This document shows positions 8,809-16,987 of a DNA stretch of 64,000 nucleotides, in pieces (the first letter of the stretch is position 1; each line of letters opens with the position of its first letter). The translations under genes and the position numbers were made by a program. Under the pieces are notes generated by a model. That model had not been told where the DNA came from, ran no database searches, and saw nothing but the letters and a program-made list of their open reading frames with translations. The DNA lies in the NCBI GenBank assembly GCA_046329195.1, contig JAXLVB010000003.1, forward strand, positions 744,001-808,000, written 5' to 3'. The stretch is from JAXLVB01 sp046329195. Lineage in GTDB: Bacteria; Bacteroidota; Bacteroidia; Cytophagales; Spirosomataceae.

Positions 8809-8827
8809 GGGCGTATGCCATACGCCC
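8809..8827. repeat. Intercistronic palindrome between mmsA and aminotransferase gene
   Basis: The 43-bp gap holds a near-perfect inverted repeat, GGGCGTA TGCCA TACGCCC (pairing can extend to 9 bp), flanked by ATTAAT- and CTACG-like sequence. The minus strand reads as GTAGGGGCGTATGGCATACG followed by CCC. It has no poly-T tail, so transcription probably continues. It resembles the widely dispersed GTAGGGGCR... palindromes of many bacteria, and the element at 55192-55217. Confidence 0.55.
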
Positions 8828-8832
8828 CTACG

Positions 8833-10284
8833 TTAACTCATCCAGTTGATGCCTGCCTCAGGGTTCCACTTAATGGTCGTTTTTTTCAATTTTGTCCAAA
8901 ATTCAATGGAGCTTTTGCCCGTGATGTCACCCACACCAAAGCGAGATTCGTTCCAGCCACCAAACGAAAAGGGTTCTCTTGGCACAGGTACACCAATATT
9001 CACGCCAATCATTCCAGCGCTAGCTCGCTCGGCTACGTATCGGGCTGCTCCACCACTTTGAGTAAACACCGCCGCTGCATTGCCATAAGGATTGTTATTT
9101 TCGATTTCGAGTGCTTCGTCTAAGGTATTGGTGCGCATGATAGAAAGTACTGGGCCAAAAATTTCTTCTTTGGCAACGGCCATGTCTGGTGTTACAAAAT
9201 CAAGAATAGTCGGCCCTACATAGTAACCATTTTCTTTTCCTACTACTACTGGATTCCGTCCATCTAATATCACTTTGGCACCTAATTTCTCAGCTTCGGT
9301 AATGTATCGCTCAATCCGTTCTTTGGCTTGCTTACTAATGACGGCTCCTAAGTTCTTGCCTGGAATTACTTTGCTGGCCTCTTCACAAAGTTTTTGTATA
9401 ATGTGATCCACACTGCCTACAGCCACCATAGCTGAAGCTGCCATACATCGTTGCCCTGCACAGCCTGCCATAGAGGCGGTGACATTACTGGCCGTCATGG
9501 CCGGGTTGGCATCTGGCAACACAATCAGGTGGTTTTTGGCACCCCCCAAGGCCAAACATCGCTTTAGATTGGCAGTGGCTCGTTGGTACACCAGTTTAGC
9601 CACCTTGGTAGAACCCACAAACGACACAGCCTCAATACCAGAGTGGTCGCAAATGGCTTCTACGATTGCTCGGTCACCATTGACGATATTGAGTAGGCCG
9701 TCGGGCAGACCAGCTTCTTTTAGCAAAGCTGCAATCCGAACCATACTCATCGGCACTACTTCTGAGGGCTTCAGAATCATGGCGTTTCCGAGCGTCAATA
9801 CATTCGGGATAGTCCAGTTGGGTACCATGCTCGGAAAATTAAAGGGCACAATACTAGCCACCACGCCCAACGGAACTTTCTCGATACGACATTCTACCCC
9901 TTTGCTTACTTCCAACAATTCGCCTTGTACCAATTGTGGCAATGAGCACGCAAACTCGGTTAGTTCGATACTTTTTTCAATTTCGGCTTTGGCTTCATCA
10001 AAGGTTTTACCGTTTTCGAGTTGAACCAATTCAGATAGTGCTACGATGTCTCGCTCCAACAAGGTTTTGTATCGAAACATCACCTGCACTCGCTCTTTGA
10101 TAGGTGTCTTAGACCATGATTCAAACGCTTGTTGAGCTACCTCCACGGCTTTATCTAAGTCATGCGCTGTGGAGAGGTTTACTCGGGCAATTACCGAACC
10201 ATCTATGGGCGAATACACATCAAGCCAGCGATTGCCTTCTGACGATACCCATTCTCCTCCGATATAATTAGTTACGAATTCCAT
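8833..10284 (-). CDS. mmsA: CoA-acylating (methyl)malonate-semialdehyde dehydrogenase
   Basis: Oxidatively decarboxylates malonate semialdehyde to acetyl-CoA, or methylmalonate semialdehyde to propionyl-CoA, with NAD+, completing pyrimidine breakdown. It is a 483-residue aldehyde dehydrogenase. The catalytic Cys is about 280 in AGQRCMAAS. The usual general-base Glu is replaced by Asn about 251 in LGGAKNHLIV, the hallmark of CoA-dependent MMSDH enzymes. Other family blocks (VPFNFPSMVP, FVGSTKVAK, KEEIFGPVLS) are in place. It is the first gene of the minus-strand cluster; its upstream gap of 108 bp is shared with the divergent Lrp-type regulator gene, suggesting control there. Confidence 0.93.
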   Translation of the reverse strand: MEFVTNYIGGEWVSSEGNRWLDVYSPIDGSVIARVNLSTAHDLDKAVEVAQQAFESWSKTPIKERVQVMFRYKTLLERDIVALSELVQLENGKTFDEAKAEIEKSIELTEFACSLPQLVQGELLEVSKGVECRIEKVPLGVVASIVPFNFPSMVPNWTIPNVLTLGNAMILKPSEVVPMSMVRIAALLKEAGLPDGLLNIVNGDRAIVEAICDHSGIEAVSFVGSTKVAKLVYQRATANLKRCLALGGAKNHLIVLPDANPAMTASNVTASMAGCAGQRCMAASAMVAVGSVDHIIQKLCEEASKVIPGKNLGAVISKQAKERIERYITEAEKLGAKVILDGRNPVVVGKENGYYVGPTILDFVTPDMAVAKEEIFGPVLSIMRTNTLDEALEIENNNPYGNAAAVFTQSGGAARYVAERASAGMIGVNIGVPVPREPFSFGGWNESRFGVGDITGKSSIEFWTKLKKTTIKWNPEAGINWMS

Positions 10285-10392
10285 GCCAAATAATGCTGCT
10301 GGGCTTTATGAAGAATTGTAAATTTCGCTAAAAGTAAGTAAATAAAAATTATATTTGCAAAAATATTCCCAATTATTGCAAATTTTGCATTC
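10285..10392. promoter_or_regulatory. Divergent promoter/operator region between mmsA cluster and lrp-type gene
   Basis: This A/T-rich 108-bp gap must hold promoters for both directions. On the plus strand a Bacteroidota -7 box TATATTTG (10350-10357) lies 36 bp before the regulator start. Overlapping it is an inverted repeat, TGCAAAA (10356-10362) and TTTTGCA (10383-10389), about 20 bp apart, with a further TTGCAAA between them. Lrp-family proteins often bind such A/T-rich dyads and repress their own gene, so this is a reasonable operator candidate. No clear -33 TTTG was found. Confidence 0.5.
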
Positions 10393-10863
10393 ATGCATAA
10401 CCTTACTAATTTAGATGAACTCGACCTGTTGATTTTGAATGAACTTCAAAAAGACGGGCGGGCCTCATTTACCGAAATTGCCGACCGAGTAGAGGTATCC
10501 ATCAGTAATGTGAGGAGTAGAGTGACTAAGCTACTCGATGACAAAACCATTCAGATTGTGGGGCGAGTGGACCCACAGCAGGTGGGTTTTCATGCTTATG
10601 CCAACATTATGGTGTCAGTGAGGCCGGCTCGCTTGCTCCATGAAGTAGTGAATCTCTTGTTGCCGATGAAGGAGGTTAGTTTTTTGGCGATTACCTCTGG
10701 AGAATTTGACTTGGAAGTGGACGTGATGTGTAAAGACAATGAGCAACTGACTCAGTTTATTAACGAAAAACTGGCGGTTATTGAGGGTGTTTATCAAACC
10801 AAAACCACCCTATACTTGCGAGTTTTCAAATACGCTCAACCCGATTTGAGTTTGGTTAGGTAA
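10393..10863 (+). CDS. Lrp/AsnC-family transcriptional regulator
   Basis: A 156-residue protein with the classic two-part Lrp layout. The N-terminal winged helix-turn-helix (DELDLLILNELQKDGRASFT, then EIADRVEVSISNVRSRV) precedes a C-terminal RAM ligand-binding domain (from about residue 65, with VNLLLPMKEVSFLAITSGEF). Its divergent position next to mmsA makes it the likely local regulator of pyrimidine or beta-alanine catabolism. The effector could be beta-alanine or a related amino acid. This is inference from context; no ligand can be read from sequence. Confidence 0.9.
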   Translation: MHNLTNLDELDLLILNELQKDGRASFTEIADRVEVSISNVRSRVTKLLDDKTIQIVGRVDPQQVGFHAYANIMVSVRPARLLHEVVNLLLPMKEVSFLAITSGEFDLEVDVMCKDNEQLTQFINEKLAVIEGVYQTKTTLYLRVFKYAQPDLSLVR

Positions 10864-10914
10864 GCTATCTGTTAGTCACTAAAAGTGATTTTATCAACTC
10901 TCCTCAAAAACCCT

Positions 10915-10922
10915 TACCTTTG
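10915..10922 (+). promoter_or_regulatory. -7 promoter box (TACCTTTG) upstream of dxr
   Basis: A perfect match to the Bacteroidota -7 consensus TAnnTTTG, 41 bp upstream of the dxr ATG. No TTG at the expected -33 position is obvious. A short 10-bp repeat-like word around it (AAAAGCG / AAACGCTT) may form a weak hairpin in the leader. Confidence 0.5.
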
Positions 10923-10963
10923 CAAAAGCGTTTTTATAAAAACAAACGCTTGATTGAGTCTTC

Positions 10964-12118
10964 ATGCAAAAACAACGCATCGCTATACTGGGTTCTACAG
11001 GGTCTATTGGCACACAAGCCCTCGATGTGATAGCCACCAACCCCGAAACCTTTGAAGTCGAAGTACTTACTGCTCAAAACAATGCCGACCTACTAATTGA
11101 GCAAGCAGCTCGCTACCAGCCCAATGTCGTGGTTATTGGCAATGGCTCTCTTTATGACCAAGTGGCTACTGCCCTCAGCCCGTTGGATATCAAAGTATAT
11201 ACTGGCGATTCTGCCTTAGCTTCTGTTGTCCAGATGGATACCGTTGACATGGTGCTCACTTCGATGGTAGGCTATGCAGGTTTGTTGCCTACACTCAAGG
11301 CCATCGAAGCTGGTAAGCCTATAGCATTGGCTAATAAAGAGACGCTGGTGGTAGCTGGTGAGCTCGTCACTCAATTGGCCGCCCAAAAAGGAGTCAACAT
11401 CTACCCTGTCGATTCTGAACACTCGGCCATCTTTCAATGTTTGGTCGGTGAGTTTCATAACCCCATCGAAAAAATCATCCTGACGGCATCGGGCGGGCCT
11501 TTTCGGGGTAAAGATAGGGCCTTTCTCCAAACGGTTACCAAAGCCCAAGCCCTCAAACATCCCAACTGGGTAATGGGTGCCAAAATCACCATCGACTCGG
11601 CTTCGTTGATGAACAAAGGGCTCGAAGTTATCGAAGCCAAGTGGTTGTTTGGGCTCACACCAGCACAAATTGAGGTAGTGGTGCATCCACAAAGCATTAT
11701 TCACTCATTAGTGCAATTTGAAGACGGTTCCATCAAAGCACAGTTGGGCTTACCCGACATGCGTTTGCCCATTCAGTTTGCGTTGGGGTATCCTAACAGA
11801 CTAAAAAGCGATTTTCCACGTTTTAATTTCGCCAATTTTCCGTCCCTCACATTTGAGCAGCCCGATACCAAAACATTCCGTAATTTAGCGTTGGCATTTG
11901 AAGCCTTGCACCAAGGGGGTACCATGCCGTGTATCATCAATGCCGCCAACGAGGTAGCCGTGGCAGCCTTTTTAGAAGACAAAATTGGCTTTTTGGAGAT
12001 GTCTGACCTGATTGAAACTTGTATGGCAAAGGTTACGTTTACTAACCAACCCACCTACGACGATTACGTAGCCACCGACACCGAAACCCGCCGAGTGGCG
12101 AGGGAATGGATAAAATAG
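10964..12118 (+). CDS. dxr: 1-deoxy-D-xylulose-5-phosphate reductoisomerase
   Basis: Converts DXP to 2-C-methyl-D-erythritol 4-phosphate with NADPH, the committed step of the MEP isoprenoid pathway. The 384 residues have the NADPH-binding start (ILGSTGSIGTQALDVI), the metal/substrate site region VDSEHSAIFQ, and TASGGPFRG plus the PNWVMGAKITIDSASLMNKG active-site loop. The length is normal. The TAnnTTTG box at 10915 probably drives it. In related genomes dxr is often directly followed by the rseP homologue; here a palindrome and a toxin-antitoxin pair lie between them. Confidence 0.96.
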   Translation: MQKQRIAILGSTGSIGTQALDVIATNPETFEVEVLTAQNNADLLIEQAARYQPNVVVIGNGSLYDQVATALSPLDIKVYTGDSALASVVQMDTVDMVLTSMVGYAGLLPTLKAIEAGKPIALANKETLVVAGELVTQLAAQKGVNIYPVDSEHSAIFQCLVGEFHNPIEKIILTASGGPFRGKDRAFLQTVTKAQALKHPNWVMGAKITIDSASLMNKGLEVIEAKWLFGLTPAQIEVVVHPQSIIHSLVQFEDGSIKAQLGLPDMRLPIQFALGYPNRLKSDFPRFNFANFPSLTFEQPDTKTFRNLALAFEALHQGGTMPCIINAANEVAVAAFLEDKIGFLEMSDLIETCMAKVTFTNQPTYDDYVATDTETRRVAREWIK

Positions 12119-12161
12119 CAATTTGCAAATTTGGATAGCCAGTTCATTTTAATCATTTTTT

Positions 12162-12314
12162 GTAACTATTTAGCATATTCCAAAAGTCAGAGACTTTATA
12201 TCAAATCCGCCCCAACAAGAAGTTGGGGCGAGCCGAATAAGCTGGTCCCAACTTCTTGTTGGGACCCATGTGGTTTAGCGTCTCTGACGCTTTTTGACAA
12301 GTAGCTAAATAGGT
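12162..12314. repeat. Long nested palindromic element (MITE-like) between dxr and the toxin-antitoxin pair
   Basis: About 150 bp form a nested inverted repeat. The outer arms are AACTATTTAGC (12162-12172) against TAGCTAAATAG near the right end. Middle arms are AAAAGTCAGAGAC against GTCTCTGACGCTTTTT. Inside are two self-complementary hairpins, CCCCAACAAGAAGTTGGGG (12209-12227) and TCCCAACTTCTTGTTGGGA (12246-12264), which also pair with each other. It could act as a bidirectional terminator or be a miniature mobile element. No ORF is inside. The element separates dxr from the mazE/mazF-type genes. Confidence 0.7.
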
Positions 12315-12325
12315 ACCATTTTTTT

Positions 12326-12556
12326 ATGACAGCTCAATTAGAACTCTTGCCTAAGTATCAGCATTTATTGGAAAATCATAAAAAATATGGTTTTTCTGAT
12401 AAGAATGCGATGATAAATTATGCGTTAGAAAAACTGGAAGAACAATTTCAGGTAACAACTCAGCTAGCCACTTCAGCAGAGTTATATGCGCAGTTGTATG
12501 AAGAAGATGAAGATTTACAATTGTTGACTCAAACCGCTCTTAACGACTTAGAATAG
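12326..12556 (+). CDS. Antitoxin of MazEF-type pair, probable ribbon-helix-helix protein
   Basis: A small 76-residue acidic protein immediately upstream of a MazF/PemK-type toxin gene (1-bp gap after its stop). The middle, SDKNAMINYALEKLEEQ, looks like a ribbon-helix-helix DNA-binding segment. The acidic tail (YEEDEDLQLLTQTALNDLE) is the kind of region that wraps a MazF dimer. No strong similarity to E. coli MazE is apparent; the assignment rests on size, order and the toxin partner. The pair probably represses its own promoter near the palindrome upstream. Confidence 0.7.
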   Translation: MTAQLELLPKYQHLLENHKKYGFSDKNAMINYALEKLEEQFQVTTQLATSAELYAQLYEEDEDLQLLTQTALNDLE

Positions 12557-12557
12557 A

Positions 12558-12911
12558 ATGATTAAGTTGGAGAGAGGAATGATTGTAGAAATAAATTTGG
12601 ATCCTACAAAAGGTTCAGAAACTGGCAAAATAAGACCCTGTGTTGTAGTAACAAACAATCAGTATAATGCCAAAGTGCCAGTTATTCAAGTAGTGCCTAT
12701 AACAGAATGGAACGAAAAGAAAGGAGCAATCATCACAAATGTTACGATTGAGCCTTCTGCTGAAAATGGGCTTATTAAAAAATCAATTGCAGATTGTTTA
12801 CAAACTCGCCCAGTAGATTACCGACAACGATTGGTCAACCTGAGAGGTAAACTGGACAATGAGTCGTTAATAAAAATAGACCAAGCATTAAAATTTGTTT
12901 TTGCTCTTTAA
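12558..12911 (+). CDS. MazF/PemK-family endoribonuclease toxin
   Basis: A 117-residue PemK/MazF-fold protein, a sequence-specific mRNA interferase in characterised relatives. Family marks are the N-terminal RGMIVEINLDPTKGSETGKI (the beta1-beta2 region), RPCVVVTNNQYN, VVPIT, and the late ADCLQTRPVDYRQR with the active-site Arg/Thr area. The start is 2 bp after the antitoxin stop, so the two are translationally coupled. It is the second gene of a toxin-antitoxin cassette set between dxr and rseP. Confidence 0.85.
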   Translation: MIKLERGMIVEINLDPTKGSETGKIRPCVVVTNNQYNAKVPVIQVVPITEWNEKKGAIITNVTIEPSAENGLIKKSIADCLQTRPVDYRQRLVNLRGKLDNESLIKIDQALKFVFAL

Positions 12912-12929
12912 ATAATCCTTATTCCCCCA

Positions 12930-14276
12930 ATGGACGCATTAGTAATGACGGGTCAGTTATTGTTAGCACTGGCCATTTTAGTAACTCTTCACGAATTCGG
13001 GCACTACATCACCGCTCGGTGGTTTGGCATTCGGGTAGAGAAATTTTACCTTTTCTTCGACTTTCTTTTTCCACTTCCTCATATTTGGAACTTTGCGCTT
13101 TTCAAGAAAAAAGTAGGCGACACTGAGTACGGTGTAGGTTGGTTTCCACTTGGTGGGTATGTCAAAATCGCTGGGATGATTGACGAGTCAATGGACGAGG
13201 AGTTTTTGAAAAGTACCCCAAAGCCCGATGAATTCAGAAGTAAACCCGCTTGGCAGCGATTGATTGTGATGCTCGGTGGTATTATTGTCAATGTCATCTT
13301 GGGCATCCTGATTTTTATTGGCATCAGCTACAAAAACGGCAACAACTACCTGTCGGCTTCCGAAGTGAACAAATACGGAATTGTGGCTAAAGAATTGGGA
13401 AAAGAAATTGGCCTAAAAACGGGCGATAAAATCCTGAAAGTCAACGGAAAACCTTTTGAGCGTTTCGACGACCTTACCAGTCCAGACGTACTTTTGGGTT
13501 CTAACAGCTACTACACTATAGAACGAGATGGCAAGCAAGTAGATGTATTCATCCCCAATAACTTGGTTGAAAAACTCTCTGACCGCAAAAATCCAACTAC
13601 GTTTATTGAGCCTATCATGCCTTTCAAGATAGGTGAAATAGCACCTGATTCACCCGCCGAAAAAGCAGGTCTCAAGGTCAACGACCGAATTGTTAGCCTA
13701 AACGGCCAACCGATTCAGTTTTTCCATGAATTCAAAGAAAAAATTGTAGGAATGGGAGGTAAAACTGCTACGTTGGGGGTTCTTCGAAATGGCCAAAACA
13801 CCACTATTTCTGTTCCTGTCAGTAAAGATGGCACCATCGGATTTTACCAAGAATCGCTCTTGAATTTTACGCATAATGACTACACCTTCGGCGAAGCCAT
13901 CGCCGTTGGTACAAACCGAGCGTTTAGCGTAGTGACCGACAATATCAAAGGCTTTGGCAAAATCTTTAAGGGCGAGGTATCTGCTTCAAAAGCACTGAGT
14001 GGCCCTGTGGGTATTGCCCGAATGTTTGGAGGCATTTGGGATTGGAATCGTTTCTGGGCGCTGACGGGTTTGCTCTCGATGGTACTTGCCTTTATGAACG
14101 CTTTGCCGATTCCAGCCCTCGATGGTGGTCATGCGGTTATCTTGTTGTACGAAATGATTACCCGCCGCACGCCTTCTGACAAAGCACTCGAAATTGTACA
14201 GCAAATCGGTATGATTCTGATTTTGGGACTCATGGCTTTCGCTCTTGGCAACGATATTTTTAAAGCGATTTTCTGA
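12930..14276 (+). CDS. rseP: RseP-type site-2 intramembrane metalloprotease
   Basis: An inner-membrane zinc protease that cuts transmembrane anti-sigma factors or leftover signal peptides. The 448 residues have HEFGH (His21-Glu22...His25) in the first membrane segment and the second metal motif in NALPIPALDGGHAV near residue 395. Two PDZ domains lie between them (around KTGDKILKVNGKPF and KAGLKVNDRIVSLNGQPI). A C-terminal membrane helix ends the protein. Length and order fit the family. The ECF and anti-sigma-like pair at 48-50 kb is a conceivable substrate system, which is inference only. Confidence 0.93.
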   Translation: MDALVMTGQLLLALAILVTLHEFGHYITARWFGIRVEKFYLFFDFLFPLPHIWNFALFKKKVGDTEYGVGWFPLGGYVKIAGMIDESMDEEFLKSTPKPDEFRSKPAWQRLIVMLGGIIVNVILGILIFIGISYKNGNNYLSASEVNKYGIVAKELGKEIGLKTGDKILKVNGKPFERFDDLTSPDVLLGSNSYYTIERDGKQVDVFIPNNLVEKLSDRKNPTTFIEPIMPFKIGEIAPDSPAEKAGLKVNDRIVSLNGQPIQFFHEFKEKIVGMGGKTATLGVLRNGQNTTISVPVSKDGTIGFYQESLLNFTHNDYTFGEAIAVGTNRAFSVVTDNIKGFGKIFKGEVSASKALSGPVGIARMFGGIWDWNRFWALTGLLSMVLAFMNALPIPALDGGHAVILLYEMITRRTPSDKALEIVQQIGMILILGLMAFALGNDIFKAIF

Positions 14277-14866
14277 TGAGGAGGTTATCCTTTATTGATA
14301 GCTATCAGGATGATCAGTTCGTAGGCAAACTCGACGGCTGGACAAAGGCTGTCGGGTTTGCTGTCGTGATGATGCTTAGTGTTCTTGCCCAAGTCAATGC
14401 TAAATCGTTACCCAATTACCGCTTCCTAAAACACGCTTTTCATACTAGCCTCACACAGATTGACCACAATCCAAAGGAGAAATCCTTAGAAGTAAGTATT
14501 CGGATGTTTACCGATGACCTCGAAAGCACCCTCTCCAAAGAAAACAACGGGCAGCGATTCAGAATCGAGAACAACGATAAAAATGATCCATTTGTGGAGC
14601 GATACGTTCGTAAGCATTTTAAGCTAACCAACGCCAAGGGGCAATCAAAAGCCTATACGTATGTGGGGAAAGAAAACGAAGGGGATGCCACGTGGGTTTA
14701 CATCGAAATCCCCTTACAAGAATCTGATATACAAGGCTTTAAACTTCAACAAGACGTCCTTGTTGATGCCTTTGATGATCAAGTAAACATCGTGAACGTT
14801 ACCTTTAAAGGCGAGCGGAAGTCGTATGTCTATAACGCCAAGAAGCTCATTCACGAACTACAATAA
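14276..14866 (+). CDS. DUF6702-like exported/membrane protein
   Basis: A 196-residue protein whose start overlaps the rseP stop by one base, so translation is probably coupled. Residues about 25-42 are hydrophobic (AVGFAVVMMLSVLAQVNA), which may act as a signal peptide or anchor; an internal start at the MLSVLAQ methionine would give a shorter precursor. The rest (HAFHTSLTQIDHNPKEKSLE, then VSIRMFTDDLE) resembles DUF6702, a Bacteroidota family of unknown function. No catalytic motif is seen. The pairing with an intramembrane protease gene suggests an envelope role. Confidence 0.6.
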   Translation: MRRLSFIDSYQDDQFVGKLDGWTKAVGFAVVMMLSVLAQVNAKSLPNYRFLKHAFHTSLTQIDHNPKEKSLEVSIRMFTDDLESTLSKENNGQRFRIENNDKNDPFVERYVRKHFKLTNAKGQSKAYTYVGKENEGDATWVYIEIPLQESDIQGFKLQQDVLVDAFDDQVNIVNVTFKGERKSYVYNAKKLIHELQ

Positions 14867-14868
14867 CG

Positions 14869-15342
14869 CTACGCCGGAATGGCCGCTGATTCCAGTTGAA
14901 ATGACGGTAATTCGGTAGCTTCTAACCATTCTTCTTCCAGCATTTTAGCCCATTCGTTTAGGTACAAGGCCACGTCGTCTCGGCGGTTGTGGCGCATTCC
15001 GTCACGACGAGCCAGCGGAATCCGAGCCAGCACTTTTTTATCTGACAAGCGCTCCAGATGCTGTAAATCAGTTGTAGTTAAGCCTTTATTTAACATTTCA
15101 GCAATGAGCATATCCATCGGTAAGCCACTCGTTGGACAAAACTCTGCCACTTGCTCGTTCCAATCGCCTCGACCTTCCATCGCAAAAGCATGAATCTCAG
15201 CTTTTGAAAATTGGGTAAGTTCTTGTGCCAAATTTCCGCAATTACAACTTCCCATGTGCCCCCATTGGTAGGGAGCTCCTTTTTCGATGCGGTTTGCTGT
15301 CCGACGCAACGCCGCAATGAGTTCAAGTGTTGCCTTAGCCAT
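14869..15342 (-). CDS. Conserved hypothetical protein with CxCG motif
   Basis: A 157-residue soluble-looking protein of no recognised function, convergent with the preceding gene (2-bp gap). The N-terminus is helical (LELIAALRRTANRIEKGAPY) and is followed by WGHMGSCNCGNLAQEL with a Cys-x-Cys pair that could bind metal. The C-terminus has ARIPLARRDGMRHNRRDDVA and ends in an acidic helix. There is no signal peptide or membrane segment. Codon use looks like its neighbours and the frame is open throughout, so it is probably a real gene. Confidence 0.65.
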   Translation of the reverse strand: MAKATLELIAALRRTANRIEKGAPYQWGHMGSCNCGNLAQELTQFSKAEIHAFAMEGRGDWNEQVAEFCPTSGLPMDMLIAEMLNKGLTTTDLQHLERLSDKKVLARIPLARRDGMRHNRRDDVALYLNEWAKMLEEEWLEATELPSFQLESAAIPA

Positions 15343-15557
15343 AAATTCGGGTTTTATGAAGTTGGTTAGCTCAACAAATTGGTCTTGTTTAAAATCGTAA
15401 CCGATAAACCGCTTGCCGAAGCGAATTGTTTGATTTTGTAAAAAACTCAGGCAATTACCAGCGTCAATTCAACTGCCTTTCAGGTATTTACTTCGCTACT
15501 TTTGGAGCGAAACTACGTTTTATTCAGCCTGCCAAAGGATAACCTAGAGGCTTAGTG

Positions 15558-16136
15558 CTACCGTGCTGGAAACTTCATACGGTATTCTACCTTCACATCA
15601 CCTTTGCTGATGTTAGCCAGTTTTTTCTTAATCAACTGCTTTTTCAACGTTGGCAAGTAATCAGTAAACATTTTGCCTTGCAGGTGGTCATACTCGTGTT
15701 GGATAATACGAGCCGCCATGCCATCAAACGTTTCGACGTGTTCATTCCACTCTGGGTCGAGGTACTTGATTGTCACCGTTTCGGGGCGATACACATCGCC
15801 TCTGATGCCTGGAATACTCAAACAGCCCTCTTCGTAAGCCCATTCGTCGCCGTCTTCATCCAATACTTCTGGGTTAATAAATGCCTTTTTGAAACCAACC
15901 AAACTGGGGTCAAAGTCTTCGTGGTTAGAGTCTTCTTCGTTGAGAGGGGTGCCATCTACCACAAAAATTCGGATGCTTTGCCCAATCTGAGGAGCGGCCA
16001 ATCCTACTCCAGCAGCTTCGTACATGGTTTCAAACATATCAGCGACCAATTTCTGAATATCTACACTCCCTTTCGCAATGGGTTGTGCTACTTTTCTTAA
16101 AACAGGGTCGCCGTAGGCAACAATGGGTAAAATCAT
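15558..16136 (-). CDS. def: Peptide deformylase
   Basis: Removes the N-formyl group from new polypeptides; a metal enzyme, usually Fe2+. All three motifs are present: GVGLAAPQIG (residues 43-52), EEGCLSIPG with metal ligand Cys105, and HEYDHLQG with His147, Glu148 and His151. The length of 192 residues fits type I deformylases of this phylum, including a modest acidic insert (NEEDSNHEDFDPS). It follows ruvX by 43 bp on the same strand and is probably co-transcribed. Confidence 0.96.
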   Translation of the reverse strand: MILPIVAYGDPVLRKVAQPIAKGSVDIQKLVADMFETMYEAAGVGLAAPQIGQSIRIFVVDGTPLNEEDSNHEDFDPSLVGFKKAFINPEVLDEDGDEWAYEEGCLSIPGIRGDVYRPETVTIKYLDPEWNEHVETFDGMAARIIQHEYDHLQGKMFTDYLPTLKKQLIKKKLANISKGDVKVEYRMKFPAR

Positions 16137-16179
16137 AAGAATTATTGCTATTTTCCTGATGCTAATCAGGATTGGTTAT

Positions 16180-16638
16180 TTACAGTTGGGTATCGTCAGG
16201 CAAACGCTCCGCCATGTTGATTTTGTTCTTTTCACTTTCAATAAACGACTGCAACAAAATTACTGCTGATACTTTATCAATATTGCCTTTTTCTTGACGG
16301 TCCTTTTTGGTACTACCTGCTGCTATCATGGCTTGAAGTGCCATTTTTGAGGTAAAGCGTTCGTCGTGGGTATGCACCGGAATACTCGGAAAGGTCTTTT
16401 TGAGTACCTTAACAAACCCCTTAACATGTGGAGTACTATGCGTAGCAGTACCATCCAACCGAGAAGGCATACCCACTACAAAAGCTTCGACGGCTTCTTG
16501 TTGTGTATAGCGCTGCAAATACGTGATAACGTCTTTAGAATGAACCGTTTCGAGTGCCGTTGCAATAATCTGCAAAGGGTCCGTCACGGCCAATCCCACC
16601 CGTTTGTTTCCGTAATCAATCGCCATAATTCGAGCCAT
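16180..16638 (-). CDS. ruvX: Putative pre-16S rRNA nuclease / Holliday junction resolvase-like protein (YqgF)
   Basis: A 152-residue RNase H-like protein of the YqgF/RuvX family, implicated in 16S rRNA 5' maturation. Motifs are the N-terminal IMAIDYGNKRVGLAVTDP, the VVGMPSRLDGTAT glycine-rich stretch, HTHDERFTSKMA and the terminal Asp in GNIDKVSAVILLQSF. The acidic residues of the RNase H fold (Asp7-8, Glu in HDERFT, last Asp) are retained. It lies just upstream of def. Confidence 0.93.
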   Translation of the reverse strand: MARIMAIDYGNKRVGLAVTDPLQIIATALETVHSKDVITYLQRYTQQEAVEAFVVGMPSRLDGTATHSTPHVKGFVKVLKKTFPSIPVHTHDERFTSKMALQAMIAAGSTKKDRQEKGNIDKVSAVILLQSFIESEKNKINMAERLPDDTQL

Positions 16639-16987
16639 AACTCTGCTACCGTTTTAGTCGTGGTCATTTCCCTCTTCTTCCGCTCTCACCTCCTCTTCTT
16701 CACACTCTAATCTTTCCCCTCTTATCTCATCTTCTTTACACCTCACACTCTAATCTTTCCCCTCCTACCCTCTTACCTCCTCTTCTTTAGCCTTTCTCCT
16801 CTACACTTTAACCTTTCTCCCCCTTTCTAAACGACAAAGGTACGAATTCTCCAGACAAAAAGCCTTGTTGCCCATAAACCAAAACCGAAGTCCTTTCGTT
16901 ATGTTTGAAATAAAATTTGGGGAATCCAACACTTTTTTCGATTTTCACAAAAGCATTTTCTAAACCACTGTCCTAAACACCAATACC
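16639..16987. repeat. Intergenic region with pyrimidine-rich degenerate repeats
   Basis: The 349-bp divergent gap between ruvX and the protease gene holds a pyrimidine-rich tract (about 16665-16830). It is built of repeated words: CACACTCTAATCTTTCCCCT occurs near 16700 and again near 16740, with CTCCTCTTCTTTA and ACTTTAACCTTTCTCC variants. Related words appear in reverse orientation at 655-725 and near 25900-25960. The right part (about 16840-16987) is ordinary A/T-rich sequence that should contain promoters for both neighbours. No coding potential was seen. Confidence 0.6.

Noticed and set aside
15555..16100. 181-residue frame antisense to def
   Set aside because: It mirrors the peptide deformylase gene, whose motifs are complete; the antisense frame has no features of its own.
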